Below are positions 25,021 through 31,614 of a stretch of 31,614 nucleotides of DNA, piece after piece. A program made the position numbers and the translations under genes. Each line of letters opens with the position of its first letter. Positions within the stretch are counted from its first letter, which is position 1. The stretch lies in NCBI GenBank assembly GCA_040905285.1, contig JBBDRV010000146.1, forward strand, positions 1 through 31,614, written 5' to 3'. The notes below the pieces were generated by a model, which searched no databases, was not told the origin of the DNA, and worked only from the letters and a program-made list of their open reading frames with translations. The DNA is from JBBDRV01 sp040905285. GTDB lineage: Bacteria; Bacteroidota; Rhodothermia; Balneolales; Balneolaceae.

Positions 25021-25593
25021 TCATTCACCTCTGAACAGTTTGATCCAGTCGTAGAATGATTCCAGATATTTTTCCAGGAAATCACGGGTTTTATCATCTG
25101 TCAGTTTCCCTTCGTCATCGAATTTACCAGCGGCCCGGTATACCAGTATTTCAGGCTGGGGCATGCAATAGGAATTGGTGAAACCGAAGGCCTGCCGAAG
25201 CTGGCTTTGACCCCGGGCTGAACCTGTGGCACCGGGTGAAGCACCCATTATCCCGACCGGTTTTTTATTCAAAGGGGAGTCCTGCGGCGGCCTGGAGGCC
25301 CAGTCGATGGCATTTTTTGTAACTCCCGAGGTTCCGTGGTTGTATTCCGGTGTGGCGATCAGCAATCCATCGGCACTCCCTATAGCCTCTTTGAAGGCCG
25401 ACACGGGCCCCGGATCACCATTGCTTTCTACATCAGCGTTGTAAAGCGGGATGTCGGCAATGTCAAAAATCTCAAGGCCCAGATGCCCGGGAGAGAGCTC
25501 TTTGGCCGCCCGGATCAGGGATTTGTTATAGGAGCCTTTCCGGAGACTGCCTGCAAATGCCAGTACATTCAGCAGAGTGGGGGAATCATTCAT
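25021..25593 (-). CDS. NADPH-dependent FMN reductase family protein
   Basis: The 190-residue protein has a flavodoxin-like fold. The FMN phosphate loop is AGSLRKGSYNKSLI (residues 14-27), and TPEYNHGTSGVTKNAIDWAS (about 81-100) is the hallmark of the ChrR/YieF/azoreductase-type FMN reductases. MGASPGATGSARGQSQLRQA is the second flavin-binding loop. Such enzymes reduce quinones, chromate or azo dyes with NAD(P)H in the cytoplasm and limit oxidative stress. The stop is 5 bases from the regulator stop on the other strand. The native substrate is not determined. Confidence 0.92.
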   Translation of the reverse strand: MNDSPTLLNVLAFAGSLRKGSYNKSLIRAAKELSPGHLGLEIFDIADIPLYNADVESNGDPGPVSAFKEAIGSADGLLIATPEYNHGTSGVTKNAIDWASRPPQDSPLNKKPVGIMGASPGATGSARGQSQLRQAFGFTNSYCMPQPEILVYRAAGKFDDEGKLTDDKTRDFLEKYLESFYDWIKLFRGE

Positions 25594-26042
25594 AGAAGAC
25601 GGTTTGAAATTTTCAGTTCAGAATCATAAACCGTTAACTGATTCGCAGACGGTTTCATTTCCATCAGCCCCGGAATGCATACCCGCCGTGTGCATACAGC
25701 CCGGGAGGGTCCGCACGCGTCTTTTCCCGGTATCAGAAAACCTTTTGGTTCATACCTAAATTATTGATTTCTTTATGCCCCAGCAGCCATCATGAAATTG
25801 ATGGTCCTGCAGTAAATTACGGTGTTGTGTCAGTCACATGTATTTGAACAACCAGGACTTACTAAAAACCCCCTGTCTGTTTCTGTCAGCCGGACCGGCT
25901 GTCCGGAAAGCTGCCGTGAGACCCGGATTTCCTGAATTGCCGGAATTCAATGGAAAGCGTGCCGTACTGAAATTAAATACGGGTGCAAACCGGCTGACCC
26001 GGCACGCGGGATTAAAAGGCGGGGACAGCCACCTGTGGTGAT
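25594..26042. other. 449-base divergent gap, FMN reductase / SSS symporter
   Basis: It must contain the promoters of both genes. It holds a hairpin of CCATCA (25787-25792) with TGATGG (25799-25804), flanked by the imperfect outer pair GCAG/CTGC, and an imperfect direct repeat starting AGACGGTTT near 25596 and 25646. CCGGAC/GTCCGG near 25890-25910 can form another small hairpin. No gene was recognised. Confidence 0.5.
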
Positions 26043-27485
26043 ATGAACATTATAGATCTTTCGATCTTTGGATTTTATATCATCGGCCTGCTGGCTTTCG
26101 GGTATTATTTTCACAGGAAAAATACGGGGGGAGACGACTATTACGTAGGCGGCCGCAACATGAGCAGTACGCATATCGGCCTTTCTGTCGTAGCTACAGA
26201 TGTCGGCGGCGGTTTTTCCATCGGACTCGGGGGGCTTGGCTTCGTTATGGGCCTTTCCGGATCCTGGATGCTTTTTACGGGTCTCGTGGGTGCCTGGCTG
26301 GCCGCCGTTTTTCTGATTCCGAAAATCAAGTCCGATCCCGCTTTTGCCCGGGCCTATACATTCCCGGATGTCTTCAGGCATTTCTACAGTCCCCGGGTAG
26401 CCCTGGTGGCGGGTATCATCTCGGCAATCGGCTATGCAGGCTTCACAAGTTCACAGCTGCTCGCCGGGGCAAAACTTGCCGACGGGACGTTTGCCAACCT
26501 CGATCTGAACACGGCACTGCTGATCATGGGGCTGGTTGCCGTTATCTATACGGTAATGGGAGGCCTGAAGGCGGTTATATATACGGATACCGTCCAGTGG
26601 ATCATTCTGATGGCGGGTCTGATTTTTGTCGGCCTGCCGTTTTCATACAGTGCGATCGGGGGGATGGAAGCCATCCGTGCAAGCGTGGAGCCTGAAATGC
26701 TGACCCTGACCAACATCACGTGGCAGGAGCTGGTCTACTGGGCTGTCACCATTATTCCGATCTGGTTTGTGGGAATGACCCTGTATCAGCGTATTTACGC
26801 CAGCCGGGATGAAAGAACAGCCAAAAGGGCCTGGTATCTGGCGGGGTTGTTCGAATGGCCGGTCATGGCGTTTATGGGAGTGCTGCTCGGCCTGTTTGCC
26901 AGGGTGGCGGCCGAACAGGGGATGTTTGATTACCTCGGGGCAGCCGGCCTTGACGAGACAGATCCTGAAACCGGTCTGCCCATGCTTCTGCGGACCGTAT
27001 TGCCGGTCGGTTTGATGGGGATTATGATGGCGGCCTACTTCTCTGCCATACTTTCCACCGCCGACAGCTGTCTGATGGCCTCGTCCGGAAACATCACGTC
27101 CGATATTATCGGCCACTTCCGCAGGATGGATTACGAAAGTGTTTCGTTTCTGAGGTATTCCCAGGTGATCACACTGATTGTCGGGACATTCTCACTTCTG
27201 CTGGCCTATTCGATGGAGAATGTGCTCGACCTGATGCTCTATTCATATGCTTTTATGGTGTCCGGTCTGTTTGTACCACTGATAGGGGCATTATACTGGA
27301 AGGGAAGCACACCACAGGCGGCGATGGTCGCCATGATTATAGGCGGCGGCACCACAATCGGACTTCAGGCCGGGGTGGAAACATTGCCGTATCAGCTGGA
27401 TCCCAACGTATTTGGAATTTCCGCTTCGGCTTTAGCATTCATAATGGTAAATTATCTGACATTGAACAAACACCGTCAATCATGA
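26043..27485 (+). CDS. Sodium:solute symporter (SSS) family transporter
   Basis: The 480-residue protein has about 13 transmembrane helices in the LeuT-like SSS plan. It starts DLSIFGFYIIGLLAFGYYF, followed by the first-loop motif DDYYVGGRNM typical of the family; then ATDVGGGFSIGLGGLGFVMG, YTVMGGLKAVIYTDTVQW (the SSS signature, residues about 174-191) and MAAYFSAILSTADSCLMASS (about 328-347, with Ser/Thr residues of the Na2 site). Substrates in this family range over proline, pantothenate, solutes and sugars. The stop overlaps the GNAT start as ATGA. The partner genes suggest an amino acid or amine as substrate. Confidence 0.92.
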   Translation: MNIIDLSIFGFYIIGLLAFGYYFHRKNTGGDDYYVGGRNMSSTHIGLSVVATDVGGGFSIGLGGLGFVMGLSGSWMLFTGLVGAWLAAVFLIPKIKSDPAFARAYTFPDVFRHFYSPRVALVAGIISAIGYAGFTSSQLLAGAKLADGTFANLDLNTALLIMGLVAVIYTVMGGLKAVIYTDTVQWIILMAGLIFVGLPFSYSAIGGMEAIRASVEPEMLTLTNITWQELVYWAVTIIPIWFVGMTLYQRIYASRDERTAKRAWYLAGLFEWPVMAFMGVLLGLFARVAAEQGMFDYLGAAGLDETDPETGLPMLLRTVLPVGLMGIMMAAYFSAILSTADSCLMASSGNITSDIIGHFRRMDYESVSFLRYSQVITLIVGTFSLLLAYSMENVLDLMLYSYAFMVSGLFVPLIGALYWKGSTPQAAMVAMIIGGGTTIGLQAGVETLPYQLDPNVFGISASALAFIMVNYLTLNKHRQS

Positions 27486-27928
27486 AATTCAAGATTGAGC
27501 TTATACGCTCTGACGATCAGAACCCGCCGGGTTTTTCGCGAGAGGAACTGGCCGAATTTCTCTTTGAACACCTGGATGAATTCGGCGACAGCAGGGAGGC
27601 TATCCTGAACTGTATCGGCTATGCATACGGCGACAGGCCGGGACAGGGCGGATTCGTCCTCGCCGCACACCGTGATGGCAATATCCTGGGGGTTTCTATT
27701 GTTAATGATACCAACATGTCAGGATACATCCCCGAACATATCCTCGTATATATTGCAGTCCATTCCGGGGCCCGGGGTGCAGGTTTGGGAAAAGCACTGA
27801 TGGAACGAACTATTGAAGAGACAGAAGGGGAAATAGCGTTGCACGTAGAGCCGAACAATCCAGCGAAATATCTGTATAAAAAATATGGATTTACAAACAA
27901 GTATCTGGAAATGAGGCTTGCAAAATAA
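27482..27928 (+). CDS. GNAT-family N-acetyltransferase
   Basis: The 148-residue protein has the acetyl-CoA pyrophosphate loop SGARGAGLGKALMERTI (about residues 93-109), the preceding strand ILVYIAVH, and the C-terminal HVEPNNPAKYLYKKYGFTNK that closes GNAT folds. An N-terminal extension of about 50 residues, with REELAEFLFEHLDEFGD, precedes the core. It is translationally coupled to the symporter (4-base overlap) and lies 12 bases before the racemase gene, so it probably acetylates, or senses, the compound handled by these two. The acceptor amine is unknown. Confidence 0.88.
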   Translation: MKFKIELIRSDDQNPPGFSREELAEFLFEHLDEFGDSREAILNCIGYAYGDRPGQGGFVLAAHRDGNILGVSIVNDTNMSGYIPEHILVYIAVHSGARGAGLGKALMERTIEETEGEIALHVEPNNPAKYLYKKYGFTNKYLEMRLAK

Positions 27929-27940
27929 GATCAAGACAAG

Positions 27941-29011
27941 ATGGCTTACTTAAATCTGTTCAGGGACCAGCTCCAGCATAATTACCATTTTCTGGATGAG
28001 CTGTTTAAAAAAAACAACATCAAATGGGGAATCACTACAAAGCTTCTGTGCGGTACGCGAAGTTACCTTGAAGAAGTGATCGATCTGGGAATCAAAGAGG
28101 TCCATGACTCCCGCATCAGCAATCTTCGCAGGATCAAGGAAATCGATCCCGATACGATGACGGTTTATATCAAGCCACCGCCGGGGGATATTATTCCGGA
28201 TATCGTCACTTATGCCGATGCCAGTCTCAATACCGAATTGTCAACCCTTTACGCGCTCTCGGAAGAAGCTACAAAGCAGAGAAAGGTGCACAAGGTCATC
28301 ATCATGATTGAAATGGGGGATCTTCGGGAAGGTGTCATGCGAGAGGAGCTGCTCGAATTTTACGGCAAGATATTTGAACTGCCCGGCATAGAAGTCATCG
28401 GACTGGGGACCAATCTTAACTGCCTGCACGGGGTAATGCCGGATGACGACAAGCTGATTCAGCTGGTACTGTATAAACAGATCATCGATCTTCAATTCAG
28501 TAAATCCATTCCCCTGGTCTCTGCAGGAACGACCGTTACGATACCACTGCTGCTGGGAAATCAGCTTCCGGCAGGCGTCAATCATTTCCGGGTGGGGGAA
28601 GCGCTCTTTTTCGGTAAAAACCTCTTTACGGGGGGAACCATAGACGGCATGAGCGACAGTGTCCTGGAGCTGACGGCCCATATTATTGAAATTTCGGAAA
28701 AACCGCTGGCTCCAAGCGGAGAGCTCGGTGTGAACCCGCAGGGCAAAGTATCCGCAATAAATACCGAGGATTACGGGAAAACAGCTTATCGCGCCATACT
28801 GGACCTGGGTTATCTGGATGTACAGCCCGATTATCTGATTCCAACGGACCCGTCCATAGAAATTTCCGATGCAAGCTCCGATATGATGATTCTCAATGTG
28901 GGTGACAATCCCACTGATTACAAGGTGGGTGATCTGGTTCGGTTCAAGCTAAAGTACATGGGCGCGCTGAGCCTGATGAGTTCCGACTATATTGAAAAGA
29001 ATGTAGAGTAG
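27941..29011 (+). CDS. Alanine/ornithine racemase family PLP-dependent enzyme
   Basis: The 356-residue protein is a fold-III PLP enzyme with the N-terminal TIM-barrel of alanine racemase. The PLP lysine is Lys34 in GITTKLLCG, as in ornithine racemase (Orr) and YhfX. Other family marks are IKEVHDSRISNLRRI, IEMGDLREGV, IGLGTNLNC, the phosphate-binding region VSAGTTVTIP, and FRVGEALFFG; the C-terminal half has the Orr-like ASSDMMILNV and YKVGDLVRFKLKYMGALSLM. It is probably a cytoplasmic racemase or epimerase of a basic or other amino acid; the exact substrate is not clear. A 40-bp tandem duplication includes its last codons and stop. Confidence 0.88.
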   Translation: MAYLNLFRDQLQHNYHFLDELFKKNNIKWGITTKLLCGTRSYLEEVIDLGIKEVHDSRISNLRRIKEIDPDTMTVYIKPPPGDIIPDIVTYADASLNTELSTLYALSEEATKQRKVHKVIIMIEMGDLREGVMREELLEFYGKIFELPGIEVIGLGTNLNCLHGVMPDDDKLIQLVLYKQIIDLQFSKSIPLVSAGTTVTIPLLLGNQLPAGVNHFRVGEALFFGKNLFTGGTIDGMSDSVLELTAHIIEISEKPLAPSGELGVNPQGKVSAINTEDYGKTAYRAILDLGYLDVQPDYLIPTDPSIEISDASSDMMILNVGDNPTDYKVGDLVRFKLKYMGALSLMSSDYIEKNVE

Positions 29012-29064
29012 AGAGAGGACCCTACCCCGGATTGAAAAGGATGTAGAGTAGAGAGAAGACCCCC
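28991..29064 (+). repeat. 40-bp tandem duplication over the racemase 3' end
   Basis: ATTGAAAAGAATGTAGAGTA starts at 28991 and its copy ATTGAAAAGGATGTAGAGTA at 29031, a 40-base step. Both go on with GAGAGAGGACCC or GAGAGAAGACCC, then CCGG. The first copy contains the last codons and TAG stop of the racemase; the second is non-coding. It suggests a recent local duplication. Confidence 0.9.
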
Positions 29065-29102
29065 GGTGTAAGTCTGTAACCAACGGAGAAAGCCAAACGG
29101 AA

Positions 29103-29732
29103 GTGGACCGAAAAAAGGAATACCGGGATCTGTTCGGGGAAATGGAATTTCATCCTGTTGTAAAACTCCCGGAACATGCCCGCGTCTTTGATTTCTCTTC
29201 AGGGTATGATGCCCGTGAGATCAGAAATGAGATAAGACATGCCGGATACGGCATCGGAAGATACAACGAGAGACGTCCGAATATGTATACAGCTCCACAG
29301 TATCGGGACGGTCGGAAGCGGCGTTTCATACATGTTGGAATCGATCTCTGGACTCCTCCGGGAGAAGCGGTTTATGCGGCCTGTGAAGGGACCGTTGCCT
29401 ATCTTGCCGATAACGACCAGCCCGGCAACTACGGGCCCACGATCATAGTGAGACACCGGGTAAGGGGGATGGTCCTTTATGCCCTTCACGGTCACCTGGC
29501 AAGAGAATCTCTCGGCAGGCATGTGCCCGGTGACATCCTTCCGCAGGGTCATCCTTTTGCAGCGGTCGGAACGGTCGGGGAAAACGGCAACTGGGAACCG
29601 CACCTCCATTACCAGCTGAGCCTTCAGGATCCGGGAAAACCTGATATGCCGGGAGTCGTAAGTGAAGATGAGCTGGAAAATGCACTGAAAATATACCCTG
29701 ATCCAAGGATCATCCTGGGGGATATCTATTGA
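29103..29732 (+). CDS. M23-family (LytM-like) protein without signal peptide
   Basis: The 209-residue protein starts at GTG 29103. Its core has the M23 zinc motifs HxxxD (His77 and Asp81 in RFIHVGIDLW), a middle His131 in LHGHL and the HxH pair His167/His169 in PHLHYQ. There is no signal peptide or hydrophobic N-terminus, so unlike true cell-wall endopeptidases it looks cytoplasmic. The sequences HVGIDLWTPPGEAVYA, GNYGPTIIVRHR and NGNWEPHLHYQL strongly recall, from memory, the middle M23 domain of large fusion proteins made of an APH-like kinase, M23 and a class III aminotransferase. Here it stands alone after a PLP racemase. The true substrate is unknown. The conserved metal site suggests it is active. 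Confidence 0.85.
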   Translation: MDRKKEYRDLFGEMEFHPVVKLPEHARVFDFSSGYDAREIRNEIRHAGYGIGRYNERRPNMYTAPQYRDGRKRRFIHVGIDLWTPPGEAVYAACEGTVAYLADNDQPGNYGPTIIVRHRVRGMVLYALHGHLARESLGRHVPGDILPQGHPFAAVGTVGENGNWEPHLHYQLSLQDPGKPDMPGVVSEDELENALKIYPDPRIILGDIY

Positions 29733-29833
29733 GTTCGCTCTCCCGCAGACGGTTGCCGGGTTTCAGGAAAAAATGACACTATGGAATGGATCTGCTCTCG
29801 GGAGTTGTTTTTTTAAACCCGTCAAAAGACTTA

Positions 29834-29914
29834 ATCAAGAGCAAGCGAGATTCACAACAAGAAGAGCAAGCGAGATTCAAAACAAGATCAAGAGCAAGCG
29901 GGATTCACAACAAG
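29834..29914 (+). repeat. Three copies of a 25-28-bp repeat upstream of the alcohol dehydrogenase
   Basis: AAGAGCAAGCGAGATTCACA begins the first copy (29837-29861); the second is 29862-29886 and the third 29890-29914, differing by one base each from the first. The first and third are preceded by ATC. The DNA lies between the M23 stop and the dehydrogenase start. Frames across it stay open but have no family resemblance. Confidence 0.88.
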
Positions 29915-29944
29915 AGATACAACCTGAAAAAAAGAGAGAGACTT

Positions 29945-31117
29945 ATGAAAGCATTATGCTGGCACGGCAAAGGAGACGTTCGGGTTAATAACGTTCCCGA
30001 CCCCGAAATTATCAATCCGCGGGACGCTATAATTAAAGTAACGTCGACTGCAATCTGCGGATCCGACCTTCATCTGTACAATGGCATTATGCCCGGGATG
30101 AAAGAGGGGGATATCATCGGGCATGAATTCATGGGCGAAGTGGTGGAGGTAGGATCCAAAAACAAAAAACTGAAGAAGGGCGACCGGGTGGTCGTGCCCT
30201 TCACCATTTCCTGCGGTTCGTGCTACTATTGTCAGAAGGGGATATACTCACTCTGTGACAACTCCAACCCCAACGAGGAAATAGCCCAGAAGGTTATGGG
30301 TCACTCGCCTGCAGGTCTGTTTGGCTATACACACATGCTCGGGGGATATGCGGGAGGCCAGGCAGAATACGTTCGTGTTCCCTTTGCCGACGTGGGTCCC
30401 ATCAAGGTTTCATCGGACCTTGAGGATGAACAGGTCCTGTTTTTGTCGGATGTTTTTCCCACCGGCTACATGGCTGCTGAGAATGCAGAAATAGAACCCG
30501 GAGATACAGTGGCAGTCTGGGGAGCGGGTGTTGTAGGCCAGTTTGCCGTTAAAAGCGCATGGATGATGGAGGCGGGAAGAGTAATAGCGATTGACCGGCT
30601 GCCCAGCCGGCTGAGAAAGGTGGAAGAGCAGAGCGGGGCCGAGACGATCAACTTTGAAGAGGAGGATGTCTATGAAACTCTTATGGAGATGACAGCCGGA
30701 CACGGCCCGGACCGGTGTATCGATGCAGTCGGGACCGAAGCTCATGCCGGCGGCAGCATGGATGCGATCCTGGATCGGGCTAAGCAGATGGCCTATTTGG
30801 CTACGGACCGGCCCCATGTATTGCGGGAAACGATCAGGTGCTGCCGGAAAGGGGGCACGATTTCACTTCCCGGGGTCTACGTGGGCTACGCAGACAAGAT
30901 TCCTGTCGGGGCGATGATGAATAAAAACCTGACGTTGAAAGGCGGTCAGACTCATGTGCAGAGGTATTTGGAGCCGCTGCTCAAAAAAATAGAACAGGAG
31001 GAAATCGATCCCGGTTTTGTGGTCACACACCGGCTGAAACTGGACGAGGCTCCGGATGCCTATGAGACATTCCGAACCAAAGAGGATGAGTGCCTGAAGG
31101 TTGTACTGACGCCGTAA
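29945..31117 (+). CDS. Zinc-dependent alcohol dehydrogenase
   Basis: The chosen ATG (MKALCWHGKG, 29945) gives 390 residues, the normal length of this glutathione-independent formaldehyde-dehydrogenase-like subgroup; the open frame upstream to 29786 runs through the 25-bp repeats and is not kept. The catalytic zinc ligands are Cys38 (AICGSD) and His60-Glu61 (GHEF). The structural zinc is held by Cys90, Cys93, Cys96 and Cys104. The NAD site is AVWGAGVVGQFAVK followed by the acidic AIDRLPSRL, which favours NAD over NADP. GAGAG precedes the ATG. Its 3' end overlaps the SRPBCC gene by 58 bases tail to tail. Confidence 0.93.
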   Translation: MKALCWHGKGDVRVNNVPDPEIINPRDAIIKVTSTAICGSDLHLYNGIMPGMKEGDIIGHEFMGEVVEVGSKNKKLKKGDRVVVPFTISCGSCYYCQKGIYSLCDNSNPNEEIAQKVMGHSPAGLFGYTHMLGGYAGGQAEYVRVPFADVGPIKVSSDLEDEQVLFLSDVFPTGYMAAENAEIEPGDTVAVWGAGVVGQFAVKSAWMMEAGRVIAIDRLPSRLRKVEEQSGAETINFEEEDVYETLMEMTAGHGPDRCIDAVGTEAHAGGSMDAILDRAKQMAYLATDRPHVLRETIRCCRKGGTISLPGVYVGYADKIPVGAMMNKNLTLKGGQTHVQRYLEPLLKKIEQEEIDPGFVVTHRLKLDEAPDAYETFRTKEDECLKVVLTP

Positions 31118-31614
31118 AAGCCGCAAAAGGGGGCCGGGGGCTTGTCAGGAGAGGGCGGAGGCTGTCTGCTTTTCTCCTTCTCCGTCTGGTGGCTGTCTAC
31201 GGACAATCGGCCGGATGTCTGACCCTCCACGGTGGGGATTTCCCCGGTTTCCATGTATCGTTTGAAATTTCTTATGTCTTCTTTCAGAAGATATTTGAAA
31301 ACAGGATTCAGCAGCGACAGAACACCTTCCCCGGGTGTGCCGAGCGGAGCCTGGTACTGGATGTGCACCTTCACTTCCGTGCCGTACTTTCCTGCATCCC
31401 GAAACTGTACCCGGCCTGAATTTTCGATGGCCGAATCGGGCAGTGATGTCCATTCAATCAGCTCATTTCGTATCTCTTTTGTCATTTCGGCCGTCCAGCT
31501 GAGGGTCCCGGCTTTCCCCGGCAGTTTTGCCGTCCATTCGGACAACTTGTCATCCAGTACGTCCACTTTCTCCAGATGCTTCATGAACAGGGGGAGATTT
31601 TCAAACTTGTGCCA
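31060..31614 (-). CDS. SRPBCC (cyclase/dehydrase, START-like) protein, cut by right edge
   Basis: The frame is open to the window edge, so the N-terminus is missing; 184 residues are seen. FENLPLFMKHLEKVDVLDD, WTAKLPGKAGTLSWTAEMT and the ELIEWTSLPDSAIENSGRVQ region are typical of the small polyketide-cyclase/COQ10-like SRPBCC proteins that bind hydrophobic ligands in a helix-grip fold. The C-terminal 50 residues are low-complexity (PPPSPDKPPAP and a Ser-rich tail), and the last 19 codons lie antisense to the end of the dehydrogenase gene, as if the original stop had been lost. The ligand is unknown. Confidence 0.85.
   Translation of the reverse strand, partial: WHKFENLPLFMKHLEKVDVLDDKLSEWTAKLPGKAGTLSWTAEMTKEIRNELIEWTSLPDSAIENSGRVQFRDAGKYGTEVKVHIQYQAPLGTPGEGVLSLLNPVFKYLLKEDIRNFKRYMETGEIPTVEGQTSGRLSVDSHQTEKEKSRQPPPSPDKPPAPFCGFYGVSTTFRHSSSLVRNVS

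Noticed and set aside
29834..29914. CRISPR-like array
   Set aside because: The units are adjacent with 0-3 bases between them, so there are no spacers, and no cas gene is present.
29786..29944. N-terminal extension of the alcohol dehydrogenase by 53 codons, and an overlapping 71-codon ORF from 29773
   Set aside because: The extension is made of the 25-bp repeats; the family start matches the ATG at 29945, which has GAGAG upstream.
1..31614. tRNA, rRNA, insertion sequence, phage or attachment site
   Set aside because: No cloverleaf with a T-arm consensus, transposase, integrase or terminal inverted repeats was recognised by reading both strands.

Overview
The window is a stretch of bacterial chromosome with about two dozen protein genes and no RNA genes, insertion sequences, prophage or CRISPR. 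Several gene types point to the Bacteroidota/Balneolota side of the FCB group: a TonB-dependent receptor with an N-terminal carboxypeptidase-regulatory-like domain, an ECF sigma factor followed by an anti-sigma-like protein carrying its own outer-membrane barrel, many lipoproteins, a mix of genes with and without Shine-Dalgarno sequences, and hairpins without T-tracts at gene ends. Acidic surface proteins, an SSS (sodium:solute) symporter and a lactate permease would suit a moderately halophilic heterotroph. The lineage is an inference from gene content; no marker gene is present.

Layout. 1-4.1 kb: a lactate permease cut by the left edge (minus), a ZnuD-like TonB receptor and tatA (plus). 4.1-7.5 kb: a two-gene minus-strand unit, an ATP-grasp ligase followed by a CocE/S15-type serine hydrolase. 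7.5-8.2 kb: a gap rich in small duplications. 8.2-12.1 kb: a surface lipoprotein with four InlB-like repeats and a seven-bladed RCC1-type propeller, then a stand-alone SdhA/FrdA-like flavoprotein. 12.3-16.4 kb: small stress or detoxification-type genes (DinB-like, PfpI/DJ-1, PhnB-like VOC, NAD epimerase, DUF72). 16.7-23.3 kb: a plus-strand envelope cluster: lipoprotein serpin, ECF sigma factor, trans-envelope anti-sigma candidate, double-FKBP lipoprotein, DUF502 membrane protein and a YdjM-like membrane hydrolase. 24.0-25.6 kb: a GlxA/AraC regulator convergent with an FMN reductase. 26.0-31.1 kb: an SSS symporter, a GNAT acetyltransferase, an alanine/ornithine-racemase-family enzyme and a signal-less M23 protein in one operon, then a zinc alcohol dehydrogenase. 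The right edge cuts an SRPBCC protein on the minus strand.

How the genes may work together. The serpin, sigma, anti-sigma and FKBP genes look like an envelope-proteostasis island under a signalling pair that may span both membranes. The SSS-GNAT-racemase-M23 operon looks like uptake and modification of an amino acid or related amine; its M23 protein has no signal peptide and resembles the middle domain of large kinase-M23-aminotransferase fusion proteins. The ATP-grasp/hydrolase pair looks like a make-and-break system for an amide-type compound. None of these roles is proven by the sequence.

Across the window most long intergenic gaps, but very little coding sequence outside the repeat lipoprotein, contain short tandem duplications (units of about 9 to 88 bp), which suggests an active local duplication process in non-coding DNA.
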